11,160 bases of DNA from DATKQI01 sp035532755 (GCA_035532755.1 DATKQI010000122.1:1-11160); one strand, 5' to 3'. Shown: positions 1 to 6,196, counted from the stretch's first letter. Notes: a model not told the origin generated them from the letters alone. Numbers and translations are program-made.

Positions 1-999
1 GTGGAACTCGACGATCAGCAGCGAATCAGGCTCTCCCCGCACCATCCGGTCGATCGTCGCGCGATAGATCGGGATGGCGCGGCCGAGGTCGATCATCGTC
101 CGGTCCACCAGCTCCACCGCCTCCGGGTCGAGCGTGACGAGGTGCCGCGCCGCCTCCATCGCCGCGCGGAAATCCGGGAACTGGCAGATGCCGAGCACCT
201 TGCGCGGCTTGACCGGGTGCAGCACGAGATCGATCGCGGTGCTGAAGGCCAGCGTGCCCTCGGACCCGACGAGCAGCCGGGCCAAGCTGCGCGGCCCTTC
301 GGGTATCAGCGCATCGAGGTTGTAGCCCCCCACCCGGCGCAGCACGGCAGGGAAGCGCGCGGCGATCTCGGCGGCCTCCGCCGCACCCAGCGCCAGCAGC
401 CGCCCCGTCAGCGCATCGTTGCTCTCCTGCGGCAGCATCCCGAAGCTCCGCCGGCTGCCGTCCGCCAGGATCGCCTCGATCCCCGCCACGTTGTCGGCCA
501 TCAGCCCGTAGCGGATGGATTTGGAGCCGCAGGAGTTGTTCCCCGCCATCCCCCCGATCGTGCAGCGGGCATGGGTGGACGGATCGATCGGGAAGAACAG
601 TCCGTGCGGCTTCAGCGCCGCGTTCAACTGCCCCAGCACGATGCCTGGTTCCACCCGCGCCCGCCGCCCTGCCGGATCAACGGCGAGGATCCGCCGCAGA
701 TGCCGGCTGCAATCCACCACCAGCGCGCGGTTCACCGTCTGCCCGCACTGGCTCGTGCCGCCGCCGCGCGGCAGCACCGGCACGCCATGCTCGGCGGCGA
801 TGGCGATGGCAGCCGCCACATCGTCCGCCGTTTCCGGCACCACCACGCCGACGGGCTCGATCTGGTAGATCGAGGCGTCGGTCGCGTACCGCCCCCGGCT
901 CGCCCGGTCGAACAGCACCTCCCCGCGCAGCTCCGCCCGCAACCGCTGCGCCAGGCGGGAATCGCCGATCATATTCTGTGGAATCATCGGTGCGTTCAT
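1..999 (-). CDS. FAD-binding and (Fe-S)-binding oxidoreductase, N-terminal part (C-terminus beyond window)
   Basis: The gene reads leftward from an ATG at 999-997 and stays open for 333 codons to the window edge, so only the FAD-binding part is visible. PRGGGTSQCGQT at residues 77-88 is the flavin pyrophosphate-binding loop of the GlcD/vanillyl-alcohol oxidase fold. GMAGNNSCGSKSIRYG at 150-165 and VGSEGTLAF at 244-252 are further hallmarks of the long 2-hydroxyacid dehydrogenases that carry C-terminal Fe-S and CCG domains, such as E. coli YdiJ. Family members of this type are usually near 950-1000 residues. They oxidise D-2-hydroxyacids (D-lactate, glycolate or D-2-hydroxyglutarate) and pass electrons through Fe-S centres to the respiratory chain. 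The substrate here cannot be read from the sequence. A second in-frame ATG lies 9 codons downstream. The gene is divergent from sgaA, which uses glyoxylate, so a role in glycolate-type metabolism is possible. Confidence 0.9.
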   Translation of the reverse strand, partial: MNAPMIPQNMIGDSRLAQRLRAELRGEVLFDRASRGRYATDASIYQIEPVGVVVPETADDVAAAIAIAAEHGVPVLPRGGGTSQCGQTVNRALVVDCSRHLRRILAVDPAGRRARVEPGIVLGQLNAALKPHGLFFPIDPSTHARCTIGGMAGNNSCGSKSIRYGLMADNVAGIEAILADGSRRSFGMLPQESNDALTGRLLALGAAEAAEIAARFPAVLRRVGGYNLDALIPEGPRSLARLLVGSEGTLAFSTAIDLVLHPVKPRKVLGICQFPDFRAAMEAARHLVTLDPEAVELVDRTMIDLGRAIPIYRATIDRMVRGEPDSLLIVEFH

Positions 1000-1122
1000 G
1001 GCGCGCAGCATATGGGCGGACGCATTCGCGCGGGCATCAATAATTCTGCTTGATCCGACAAGCCCTATTCATTGGCGATCCCCATGCTTGCCCGCCATGC
1101 TGTCCGCGAAGGAGAGCGCCCG
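1000..1122. promoter_or_regulatory. divergent intergenic region between the FAD oxidoreductase and sgaA
   Basis: This 123-base gap separates two divergent starts and must hold the promoters of both genes. It contains a short AT-richer stretch (about 1036-1054) with a 5-bp inverted repeat, ATCAA at 1036-1040 and TTGAT at 1050-1054, that could be an operator half-site pair. AAGGAG at 1109-1114 is the ribosome binding site for sgaA. I cannot assign convincing -35/-10 boxes on either strand. The operator reading is weak, because 5-bp arms occur by chance. Confidence 0.35.
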
Positions 1123-2349
1123 ATGCCCGATCCGAACGAAGCGCCGCACGCCGGCCGCCACTTCCTGCAAATCCCCGGCCCCACCAACGTACCGGACCGC
1201 GTGCTGCGCGCGATGGACCGCCCCACCATCGACCATCGCGGCCCCGCTTTCGGCGCGCTCGGCCGCCGCGTGCTCGCCAACCTCCGCCTCGTCTTCCAGA
1301 CAGCGCATCCGGTGGTGATCTACCCCGCCTCCGGCACCGGCGCGTGGGAGGCGGCGCTGGCGAACACGCTCAGCCCCGGCGATGCGGTGCTGTTCTGCCG
1401 CACCGGCTGGTTCGCGACATTGTGGGAGGAGATGGCGAACCGCCTCGGCCTCGCCCCGCAGTTCCTGGATACCGACTGGCGGCGCGGCGCGCCCGCCCCG
1501 GCGATCGCCGCGGCGCTGGAAGCCGATACCGCCCGTCGGATCAAGGCCGTCTGCGTCGTCCACAATGAAACCTCCACGGGCTGCGCGAGCGACATCGCCG
1601 CCATCCGCCGCGCGATGGATGCCGCACGCCACCCCGCGCTGCTGATGGTCGATACCATCTCCTCGCTCGCCAGCATGGATTACCGGCCCGACGAATGGGG
1701 GGTGGATGTCACCATCGCCGGCTCGCAGAAGGGGCTGATGCTGCCGCCCGGCCTGTCCTTCAACGCGATCGGCCCGAAGGCGCTGGCGGCTGCGAAAACC
1801 GCCCGCCTGCCGCGCAGCTACTGGGACTGGCAGGCGATGCTGGGCGCGAACGAGACCGGCTACTTCCCGTTCACCCCCGCCACCAACCTGCTCTACGCGC
1901 TCGACGCGGCGCTGGAGATGCTGCTGGAACAGGGCCTGCCCGCCGTCCTCGCCCGCCATGCCCGCCACGCGGAGGCCACCCGCCGGGCCGTGCGCGCCTG
2001 GGGCCTTGAGATCCAGTGCGCCGAGCCGGGCGACTATTCCGCCAGCCTCACCGCCGTCCGCGTCCCGGAAGGCCACAGCGCCGATGCCCTGCGCGCCACC
2101 ATCCTGGAGCGGTGCAACATGAGCCTCGGCAACGGCCTCGGCCGGCTGAAGGACCGCGTCTTCCGCATTGGCCACCTGGGCGATCTCGGCGATCTGCACC
2201 TGATGGGCGCGCTTGCCGGGGTGGAGATCGGCCTGCGCGCCGCCGGCATCCCGCATCGCCCCGGCGGCGTGCAGGCCGCACTCGACCATCTGGCAGGCGG
2301 CGGCCGGCACCCCACATCAGGCGCGCAGTCAATCGGAGAACGCGCATGA
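1123..2349 (+). CDS. sgaA: serine--glyoxylate aminotransferase (class V PLP aminotransferase)
   Basis: This 408-residue PLP enzyme of the AGAT/SGAT family transfers the amino group of serine (or alanine) to glyoxylate, giving glycine and hydroxypyruvate, a step of the serine cycle and of glycolate salvage. The N-terminal IPGPTNVP (17-24), HNETSTG at 147-153, the Asp of VDT (D177, expected to contact the PLP ring nitrogen) and GSQKG at 200-204 with the Schiff-base lysine K203 are all present. The length matches the family (about 390-410). The ATG at 1123 is preferred over the upstream in-frame ATGs at 1072 and 1084 because AAGGAG lies 8 bases before it and the family motif begins shortly after. 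Its stop TGA overlaps the GST start (ATGA at 2346-2349), so translation is probably coupled. Alanine-glyoxylate activity cannot be excluded. Confidence 0.9.
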   Translation: MPDPNEAPHAGRHFLQIPGPTNVPDRVLRAMDRPTIDHRGPAFGALGRRVLANLRLVFQTAHPVVIYPASGTGAWEAALANTLSPGDAVLFCRTGWFATLWEEMANRLGLAPQFLDTDWRRGAPAPAIAAALEADTARRIKAVCVVHNETSTGCASDIAAIRRAMDAARHPALLMVDTISSLASMDYRPDEWGVDVTIAGSQKGLMLPPGLSFNAIGPKALAAAKTARLPRSYWDWQAMLGANETGYFPFTPATNLLYALDAALEMLLEQGLPAVLARHARHAEATRRAVRAWGLEIQCAEPGDYSASLTAVRVPEGHSADALRATILERCNMSLGNGLGRLKDRVFRIGHLGDLGDLHLMGALAGVEIGLRAAGIPHRPGGVQAALDHLAGGGRHPTSGAQSIGERA

Positions 2350-3041
2350 TCGAGGTCTGGAGCTGGGCCACCCCGAACGGCCACAAGGTGCATATCGCGC
2401 TGGAGGAGATGGGCCTGCCCTACAAGCTGGTGCCGGTGGACATCGGCGCCGGCGAGCAGTTCCGCCCCGAATTCCTCGCCATCACCCCCAACCACCGCAT
2501 CCCCGCGATCGTCGATCCCGACGGCCCGGGCGGGAAGAAGCTGTCCCTGTTCGAATCGGGCGCGATCCTGATCTACCTGGCCGAGAAGACCGGCAAGCTG
2601 GTCCCGGCCGATCCCACCGCGCGCTACACCTGCCTGCAATGGCTGATGTTCCAGATGGGCGGCGTCGGCCCGATGTTCGGCCAGTACGGCCATTTCTCCA
2701 GCTACGCGCCGGAGAAGCTGCCCTACGCGATCAATCGCTACGCCAACGAGGTGAAACGCCTGCACGCGGTGCTCGACAAGCGTCTGTCGGCAAGCCCCTA
2801 CCTCGCCGGAGACGCGTATTCCATCGCCGACATCGCCACCTTCCCCTGGGTGCGCAACCCCGACCGGCGGGGGATCGACCTCGCGGAATATCCGGGCGTG
2901 AAGCGCTGGCACGACGCCATCGCCGCCCGCCCGGCGGTGCAGCGCGGCGTCGCGGTGCTGGCCGACAGCCAGCGCCAGGGCCCGATGAGCGACGAGCAGA
3001 AGGAAATCCTGTTCGGCCAGACCCAGTTCGCCCGCCGCTGA
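2346..3041 (+). CDS. yfcG: Nu-class glutathione S-transferase, YfcG/YghU-like disulfide-bond oxidoreductase
   Basis: This 231-residue protein has an N-terminal thioredoxin-like GST domain (about 1-85) and an all-helical C-terminal domain (about 90-205). It matches E. coli YfcG closely: the ATPNGHKV stretch (8-15) carries the Thr-Asn pair that binds and activates glutathione in the Nu class, PNHRIPAIVD (48-57) holds the cis-Pro at 53, and the glutathione-contacting Glu70-Ser71 lie in SLFESGAILIYLAEKTG (67-83). The N-capping box S159-D162 of the GST fold is also present. Nu-class enzymes have weak transferase but strong glutathione-dependent disulfide reductase activity in the cytoplasm. GGAG at 2335-2338 precedes the ATG, which overlaps the sgaA stop by 4 bases. 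The coupling to sgaA suggests redox protection or use of a reactive aldehyde or hydroxypyruvate-derived product, but that link is inference. Confidence 0.9.
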   Translation: MIEVWSWATPNGHKVHIALEEMGLPYKLVPVDIGAGEQFRPEFLAITPNHRIPAIVDPDGPGGKKLSLFESGAILIYLAEKTGKLVPADPTARYTCLQWLMFQMGGVGPMFGQYGHFSSYAPEKLPYAINRYANEVKRLHAVLDKRLSASPYLAGDAYSIADIATFPWVRNPDRRGIDLAEYPGVKRWHDAIAARPAVQRGVAVLADSQRQGPMSDEQKEILFGQTQFARR

Positions 3042-3043
3042 CC

Positions 3044-3343
3044 ATGAAACCCATGGACATCGCGGCCTTCCGGCAATCCCTCTCCGGCGCGGAACCTCCG
3101 CCGGGCCTGTCGGTCGCCCAGCGGGCGCTGTGGTGGGATGCGAAGGGTGATCCCGCCGCCGCCCACACCCACGCGCAGGAGGACGACACGCCCGCCGGCG
3201 CCTGGGTCCATGCCTACCTGCACCGCAAGGAGGGCGACCTGCCGAACGCGCACTACTGGTACGGGCGCGCCGGCCAGAGCCCCGCGGAAGGCTCGCTGGA
3301 GACGGAATGGCACACGATCCTGGGCGCCCTGCTCGGCGGCTAG
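3044..3343 (+). CDS. small conserved hypothetical protein (99 aa)
   Basis: This 99-residue, cytoplasmic-looking protein has no signal peptide or membrane segment. The middle is rich in Trp, His and Tyr; the segment AWVHAYLHRKEGDLPNAHYW (53-72), followed by YGRAG, resembles a single Sel1/TPR-like helix-turn-helix, and similar short proteins of unknown function occur in other proteobacteria. The start follows the GST stop by 2 bases, so it is probably the third gene of the sgaA-gst unit. No clear Shine-Dalgarno sequence is visible, so expression probably relies on translational coupling. A second ATG at 3053 is possible. The stop codon TAG (3341-3343) is formed by the first bases of the palindromic element that begins at 3341, so the ancestral C-terminus may have been different. 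The function is unknown. Confidence 0.75.
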   Translation: MKPMDIAAFRQSLSGAEPPPGLSVAQRALWWDAKGDPAAAHTHAQEDDTPAGAWVHAYLHRKEGDLPNAHYWYGRAGQSPAEGSLETEWHTILGALLGG

Positions 3344-3450
3344 TGTCCTGCCCCTGAAATGCCTTTGCATTTCAATGACCAGCAGGCCATTGAAAATAAA
3401 AGATTAGTGTCCCTGAAATTCGCCTGCGAATTTCTGAATCAGGACGCTAA
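3341..3450. repeat. palindromic MITE/REP-like element with TA-bounded terminal inverted repeats
   Basis: The left end reads TAGTGTCCTG (3341-3350) and the right end CAGGACGCTA (3440-3449), which is its inverse with one mismatch (G-U in RNA). Both ends are bounded by TA, as expected for elements that insert at TA dinucleotides. Inside are three perfect stems: TGAAATGC/GCATTTCA (3355-3362 with 3367-3374), TTTCAATG/CATTGAAA (3370-3377 with 3388-3395) and GAAATTCGC/GCGAATTTC (3415-3423 with 3426-3434). TAGTGTCC is repeated at 3405-3412, so 3404-3450 is a complete palindromic unit and 3341-3403 looks like a second, incomplete one. The A-rich stretch at 3392-3403 contrasts with the GC-rich surroundings. 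It lies between convergent genes and would also fold into a bidirectional terminator-like RNA. Copy number elsewhere in the genome is unknown. Confidence 0.75.
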
Positions 3451-3463
3451 GCAGGCTGAATCT

Positions 3464-4111
3464 TCACCCCTGCGGCGCGTAGCGCCACAGGCTGGCCGGC
3501 GGGAAGTTCAGCGGTGTCCAGGCTTCCCGCCGCGCGGCCAGCCGGTGGGCGTGCGCGGGCAGCGGGGAGGTGATGCAGTAGCTGTAGTGCAGGAACCCCC
3601 GCCCGGGCGCCACCGCCTCGATCGCGGCGATGAACCGCGCCTGCTCCGCCTTCGCCAACAGCACCAGCGGGATGCCGCACACCACGGTGCCGATCCGGCC
3701 GTGCCAGGCGTGCGGGATCAGCGCCGGCAGCACCCGCGCATCCCCCTCGATCACGTTCACCCCCGGCAACGCCCGGCGCAGGTGCGCCGCCATGTCCGGC
3801 ACGATCTCCACCACGAACAGCCGCTCCGCCGGCACCCCGCCGACCAGCAGCGCACGGGAGATCACGCCGGTGCCGGCGCCCAGCTCGATCACCGCCTCGT
3901 CCCGGCGGCGGCGCGTGTGCCGCACCACCCGCCGGCACAGCGCGGCGGAGGAGGGCACGATCGATCCCATCTGCAACGGGTTGCGCAACCAGCGGCGGAA
4001 GAAAAGTCCCGGATTCGCGACCTGCGCGATTTCCGGCCGCTCACGGGCCCGCTCCCTTATCGTATCTGGTGCATTCAGCATGGATGCGGCATGGTTTCGG
4101 TCATGTCCCAC
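3464..4111 (-). CDS. class I SAM-dependent methyltransferase, PmtA (phospholipid N-methyltransferase)-like
   Basis: This is a Rossmann-fold methyltransferase of about 205-215 residues. The SAM-binding motif I is VIELGAGTG (74-82), followed by the acidic residue E102 in FVVEIVPDMAAHLRRALPG (99-117), EGDAR (122-126) as motif II and CGIPLV (145-150) in the motif IV position. The preceding NPLQMGSIVPSS (44-55) and the C-terminal LWRYAP are typical of bacterial PmtA and related phospholipid N-methyltransferases, which methylate phosphatidylethanolamine at the membrane face towards phosphatidylcholine. Distant relatives include rRNA adenine dimethylases, so the substrate is inferred. The longest frame starts at GTG 4111; an in-frame ATG at 4081 is an equally reasonable start, and neither has a strong ribosome binding site. 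It is divergent from pleD and convergent with the hypothetical gene, ending 14 bases from the palindromic element. Confidence 0.78.
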   Translation of the reverse strand: MGHDRNHAASMLNAPDTIRERARERPEIAQVANPGLFFRRWLRNPLQMGSIVPSSAALCRRVVRHTRRRRDEAVIELGAGTGVISRALLVGGVPAERLFVVEIVPDMAAHLRRALPGVNVIEGDARVLPALIPHAWHGRIGTVVCGIPLVLLAKAEQARFIAAIEAVAPGRGFLHYSYCITSPLPAHAHRLAARREAWTPLNFPPASLWRYAPQG

Positions 4112-4225
4112 AACTGCACATCCACTTTATCGTTCCTTGCGCGGTCACGGTAGCTCCTCGAACGCCCGCCCCGCCGGGCCGGCAGGCGGCACGCTGACGG
4201 ACCCAAGGAGGGCCATCCGGCATTC
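4112..4225. promoter_or_regulatory. divergent intergenic region between the methyltransferase and pleD
   Basis: This 114-base gap must carry the promoters of both genes. The half near the methyltransferase is AT-richer (about 4118-4140) and the half near pleD is very GC-rich, with short GC palindromes around 4166-4187. The only clear signal is the pleD ribosome binding site at 4205-4212. I could not place -35/-10 boxes with confidence. Confidence 0.3.
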
Positions 4226-5599
4226 ATGACCGCACGCATCCTCATCGTCGATGACGTGGCGATGAACATTCGCCTCATGGAGGCGCGGCTCGCCGCCGAA
4301 TACTACCAGATCACCGCCGCGGCCGACGGCTGGCGGGCGCTGGAACTGGCGCGCATCTGGCAGCTGGACCTCATCATGCTGGACGTGATGATGCCGGGGA
4401 TGGACGGGTTCGAGGTCTGCCGCAAGCTGAAGGCCGATCCCCGCACGCTCCACATCCCGGTCATCATGGTCACCGCGCTGGGCGAGGTCTCGGACCGCCT
4501 GCGCGGGCTGGAGGCGGGAGCGGACGATTTCCTCACGAAGCCGGTCGATTCCGACACGCTGCTGGCGCGTGCCCGCAGCCTCATGCGGCTGAAGCGCCTG
4601 CTCGACGAATGGCGGCTGCGCGGGGAAACCGCCCGCGTCCTCGGGCTCGATGCCGGCGGCATCGAACCCGCCGTCTCCGGCTCCCGCGCCCTGATCGTGG
4701 ATGACTGGGATCCGAGCGCGCGGGGAATGCAGGACGCCCTGCTGCGGGAGGGGGTGTTGCCGGCCCGCGCCCGCAGCGCGGTGGAGGTGACGGCGCTGAC
4801 GACCGCCGTCCGGTTCGACCTGATCCTGCTGAGCCTCTCGCTGGTCGGCGACGACCCGCTGCAGCTTGCCTCGGAACTGCACGCGGCGGACGCCACCCAC
4901 ACCATCCCGCTGCTGCTGGTGGCCGAGCCGGACGAGCACGCGCGGCTGCTGCGCGCCTTCGATCTCGGCGCCACGGACTGGCTGATCCGCCCGATCGACG
5001 AGAACGAGCTGCGGGTGCGCGCCCGCAACCAGATCCGCCGCAAGCTGTACCAGGACCGGCTGCGCGAGGATTTCGGCAACGTGCTGCAAATGGCGGTGAC
5101 GGACCCGCTGACCGGGCTGTACAACCAGCGCTACATCCACCGCCACCTGTCCGGGCTGGTCGCCGCGGCCACACCGGGCGCGCTCGCCGTGCTGATGGTC
5201 GATGTGGACCATTTCAAGAGCGTGAACGACCATTGGGGCCACGCCGCGGGCGATGCCACGCTGCGGACCATCGCCAGCACGCTGCGCGCCAACACCCGCA
5301 TCTTCGATTCGGTCGGCCGCTACGGCGGGGAGGAGTTCGTGGTGATCATGCCCGGCATCGGGCGAGAGGCCGGGCTGCGCGCCGCCGAACGGCTGCGCGA
5401 GGCGATCGCCGCCCTCATCCCCGGCACGCGCGACCAGGCCACGGAACCTTCGGTGCCGCAACCGGTCACCGCCAGCATCGGCGTGTCGTTCAGCTTCGAG
5501 GGTGCAAGCCCGGAACAACTGCTCCAGGCGGCGGACCGGGCGCTGTATGCGGCGAAACGGGCAGGACGCAACCGGGTGGAGGCGGCGGAAGAGGCGTGA
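4226..5599 (+). CDS. pleD: PleD-type diguanylate cyclase response regulator (REC-REC-GGDEF)
   Basis: This 457-residue cytoplasmic response regulator makes c-di-GMP from two GTP when phosphorylated and dimerised. In Caulobacter, PleD drives the motile-to-sessile switch. REC1 (about 3-118) has the acidic pair D9-D10, phospho-acceptor D53 in LDVMMPGMDG and K106 in FLTKP. REC2 (about 154-270) keeps D159-D160 but has Ser203 where the acceptor Asp should be, so it is an adaptor domain as in Caulobacter. The GGDEF domain (about 290-455) has DPLTGLYNQRY, DVDHFKSVND and the active site GGEEF at 367-371. The product-inhibition I-site RIFD (358-361) lies five residues before it. AAGGAGGG at 4205-4212 is the likely ribosome binding site, with long spacing. 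No divK precedes it, unlike in Caulobacter; the neighbour upstream is the divergent methyltransferase gene. Confidence 0.95.
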   Translation: MTARILIVDDVAMNIRLMEARLAAEYYQITAAADGWRALELARIWQLDLIMLDVMMPGMDGFEVCRKLKADPRTLHIPVIMVTALGEVSDRLRGLEAGADDFLTKPVDSDTLLARARSLMRLKRLLDEWRLRGETARVLGLDAGGIEPAVSGSRALIVDDWDPSARGMQDALLREGVLPARARSAVEVTALTTAVRFDLILLSLSLVGDDPLQLASELHAADATHTIPLLLVAEPDEHARLLRAFDLGATDWLIRPIDENELRVRARNQIRRKLYQDRLREDFGNVLQMAVTDPLTGLYNQRYIHRHLSGLVAAATPGALAVLMVDVDHFKSVNDHWGHAAGDATLRTIASTLRANTRIFDSVGRYGGEEFVVIMPGIGREAGLRAAERLREAIAALIPGTRDQATEPSVPQPVTASIGVSFSFEGASPEQLLQAADRALYAAKRAGRNRVEAAEEA

Positions 5600-5613
5600 T
5601 GCCCGAAGGCGTC

Positions 5614-5647
5614 CGCCCGCCGCGCGGGCGCCGGATGAATCCGGCGC
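5614..5647. terminator. stem-loops between convergent pleD and rpmG (bidirectional terminator)
   Basis: Two stems lie side by side in the 54-base gap between two convergent stop codons. The first is CGCCCG/CGGGCG (5614-5619 with 5625-5630, 5-base loop). The second is the stronger, GCGCCGGAT/ATCCGGCGC (5628-5636 with 5639-5647), nine perfect pairs around a GA loop. They overlap by three bases, so only one can form fully at a time. There is no U tract on either strand, so intrinsic termination is probable but not proven. Confidence 0.6.
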
Positions 5648-5653
5648 GCGTAG

Positions 5654-5821
5654 CTACTTGATCTTCGCTTCCTTGAACTTCACGTGCTTGCGCACGACCG
5701 GGTCGTACTTGCTGAGTTCCAGCTTGCCGGTCTGCGCGCGGGTGTTCTTCTTCGTCACATAGAAGTACCCGGTGTCGGCGGTGGAGACGAGCTTGATCTG
5801 AACGGTGTTGGTCTTGGCCAT
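5654..5821 (-). CDS. rpmG: 50S ribosomal protein L33
   Basis: This 55-residue protein starts MAKTNTVQIKLVSTADTGYF and ends in the lysine-rich KHVKFKEAKIK, the full length and sequence pattern of bacterial L33, a large-subunit protein near the ribosomal E site. It contains no cysteines, so it is the zinc-independent (C-) form. TATKKN-like family residues appear here as YVTKKNTRAQTGKLELSKYD. GAAGGA (complement of 5829-5834) is a good ribosome binding site 8 bases from the ATG. The gene is monocistronic or last in the leftward series and converges on pleD across strong stem-loops. Confidence 0.97.
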   Translation of the reverse strand: MAKTNTVQIKLVSTADTGYFYVTKKNTRAQTGKLELSKYDPVVRKHVKFKEAKIK

Positions 5822-5845
5822 GGTGCGGTCCTTCGCGAGGCGCGC

Positions 5846-5874
5846 AAAATGCGCATCCCGCCCTCCCGGGTCAA
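5846..5874 (-). promoter_or_regulatory. possible rpmG promoter
   Basis: On the minus strand TTGACC (complement of 5869-5874) is a near-consensus -35 box, followed after 17 bases by CATTTT (complement of 5846-5851), a weak -10. It lies about 25 bases upstream of the rpmG start, which would leave a short leader that begins with a GCGCA/TGCGC hairpin (5842-5854). The -10 match is only three of six, so this is tentative. Confidence 0.35.
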
Positions 5875-5879
5875 CCCCC

Positions 5880-5910
5880 GGAGCGCGTCTGCTTCAAGCG
5901 AACACGCTCC
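5880..5910. repeat. extragenic palindrome (31 bp)
   Basis: GGAGCGCGT (5880-5888) pairs with ACACGCTCC (5902-5910) with one mismatch, and an inner GCTT/AAGC (5891-5894 with 5896-5899) closes on a single-base centre. In total about 12 Watson-Crick pairs and one G-U form over 31 bases. Similar palindromes with a central CTTCAAGC-like core are common between genes in alphaproteobacteria; membership in a named family is from memory and unverified. It lies just upstream of the putative rpmG promoter. Confidence 0.5.
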
Positions 5911-6003
5911 CTCCGATATTTCGCGAGCATTTTCATCGGCTTGGACTCGCCGCGCGATCCCGTTTCGAGCCGGCGGCACCGGCCGGAGTGCCAACCCTCC
6001 CTC

Positions 6004-6026
6004 CGTCATGCCGGCGCAGACCGGCA
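6004..6026. repeat. dRS3-like intergenic palindrome remnant
   Basis: The sequence CGTCATGCCGG followed by a 6-base spacer and CCGGCA has arms TGCCGG (6009-6014) and CCGGCA (6021-6026). The CGTCAT-palindrome layout matches widespread short intergenic repeats of the dRS3 type known from Neisseria and found in many proteobacteria. Only one half-element is visible here, so it may be a remnant. Confidence 0.45.
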
Positions 6027-6112
6027 GCCGGGCCCGCCGCCCCGACGATCGGAGAGTCTCGTCGATTCCCCCCGGCCTCATGAACGAAACACAGCATCTT
6101 CCGGCGCGGGGC

Positions 6113-6140
6113 AGTGTCTCGGTTTGAATTTCGGATTCAA
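6113..6140 (+). repeat. left inverted flank of the serine-hydrolase segment
   Basis: This 28-base sequence begins AGTGTCTCGG, contains GTTTGAATTTC and ends TTCAA. It aligns without gaps to the complement of 7138-7165 at 22 of 28 positions. It contains its own small hairpin TTGAAT/ATTCAA (6124-6129 with 6135-6140). The dinucleotide bounding it is CA, not the TA seen at the right copy. Confidence 0.5.
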
Positions 6141-6196
6141 GTGGGAACTCGCCAGCCCGCTTTTGGGAAGGCCAACGGCCGGAAACCAGCCAGTCG

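Larger units (their letters stand above)
5937..6196. other. non-coding stretch between the rpmG upstream region and the serine hydrolase gene
   Basis: The gap from 5822 to 6196 (375 bases) has no convincing gene. Besides the rpmG promoter and the palindrome at 5880-5910, it holds a TGCCGG/CCGGCA inverted repeat (6009-6026), a CGACGA/TCGTCG pair (6043-6048 with 6059-6064) and the left flanking repeat of the hydrolase cassette (6113-6140). Translations of this stretch on the minus strand give the PVCAGMTE-type string (from about 6000-6025) that is typical of translated intergenic repeats, not of proteins. Confidence 0.5.

Noticed and set aside
1..1053. Rightward 350-codon open frame
   Set aside because: It lies antisense to the FAD oxidoreductase, whose motifs are unmistakable on the minus strand. 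The rightward translation is Arg/His/Pro-rich and unlike any protein family, as expected for a shadow frame in GC-rich DNA.
1036..1054. ATCAA-N9-TTGAT as a LysR-type operator
   Set aside because: The arms are only 5 bp, the T-N11-A spacing is not clearly met and there is no regulator gene in the window; kept only as a weak remark on the intergenic region.
3341..3450. Repeated units as a CRISPR or tandem repeat array
   Set aside because: Only two unequal units, palindromic throughout, with no regular spacers and no cas genes nearby.
4145..5518. Leftward 457-codon open frame opposite pleD
   Set aside because: Antisense to a complete PleD with every family motif; composition typical of a shadow frame.
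5871..5936. 21-codon leftward ORF starting MKMLAKYRRERVRL upstream of rpmG
   Set aside because: No ribosome binding site, and most of it is the translation of the 31-bp palindrome at 5880-5910; its stop overlaps the putative rpmG -35 box. It could be a leader peptide but nothing supports that.
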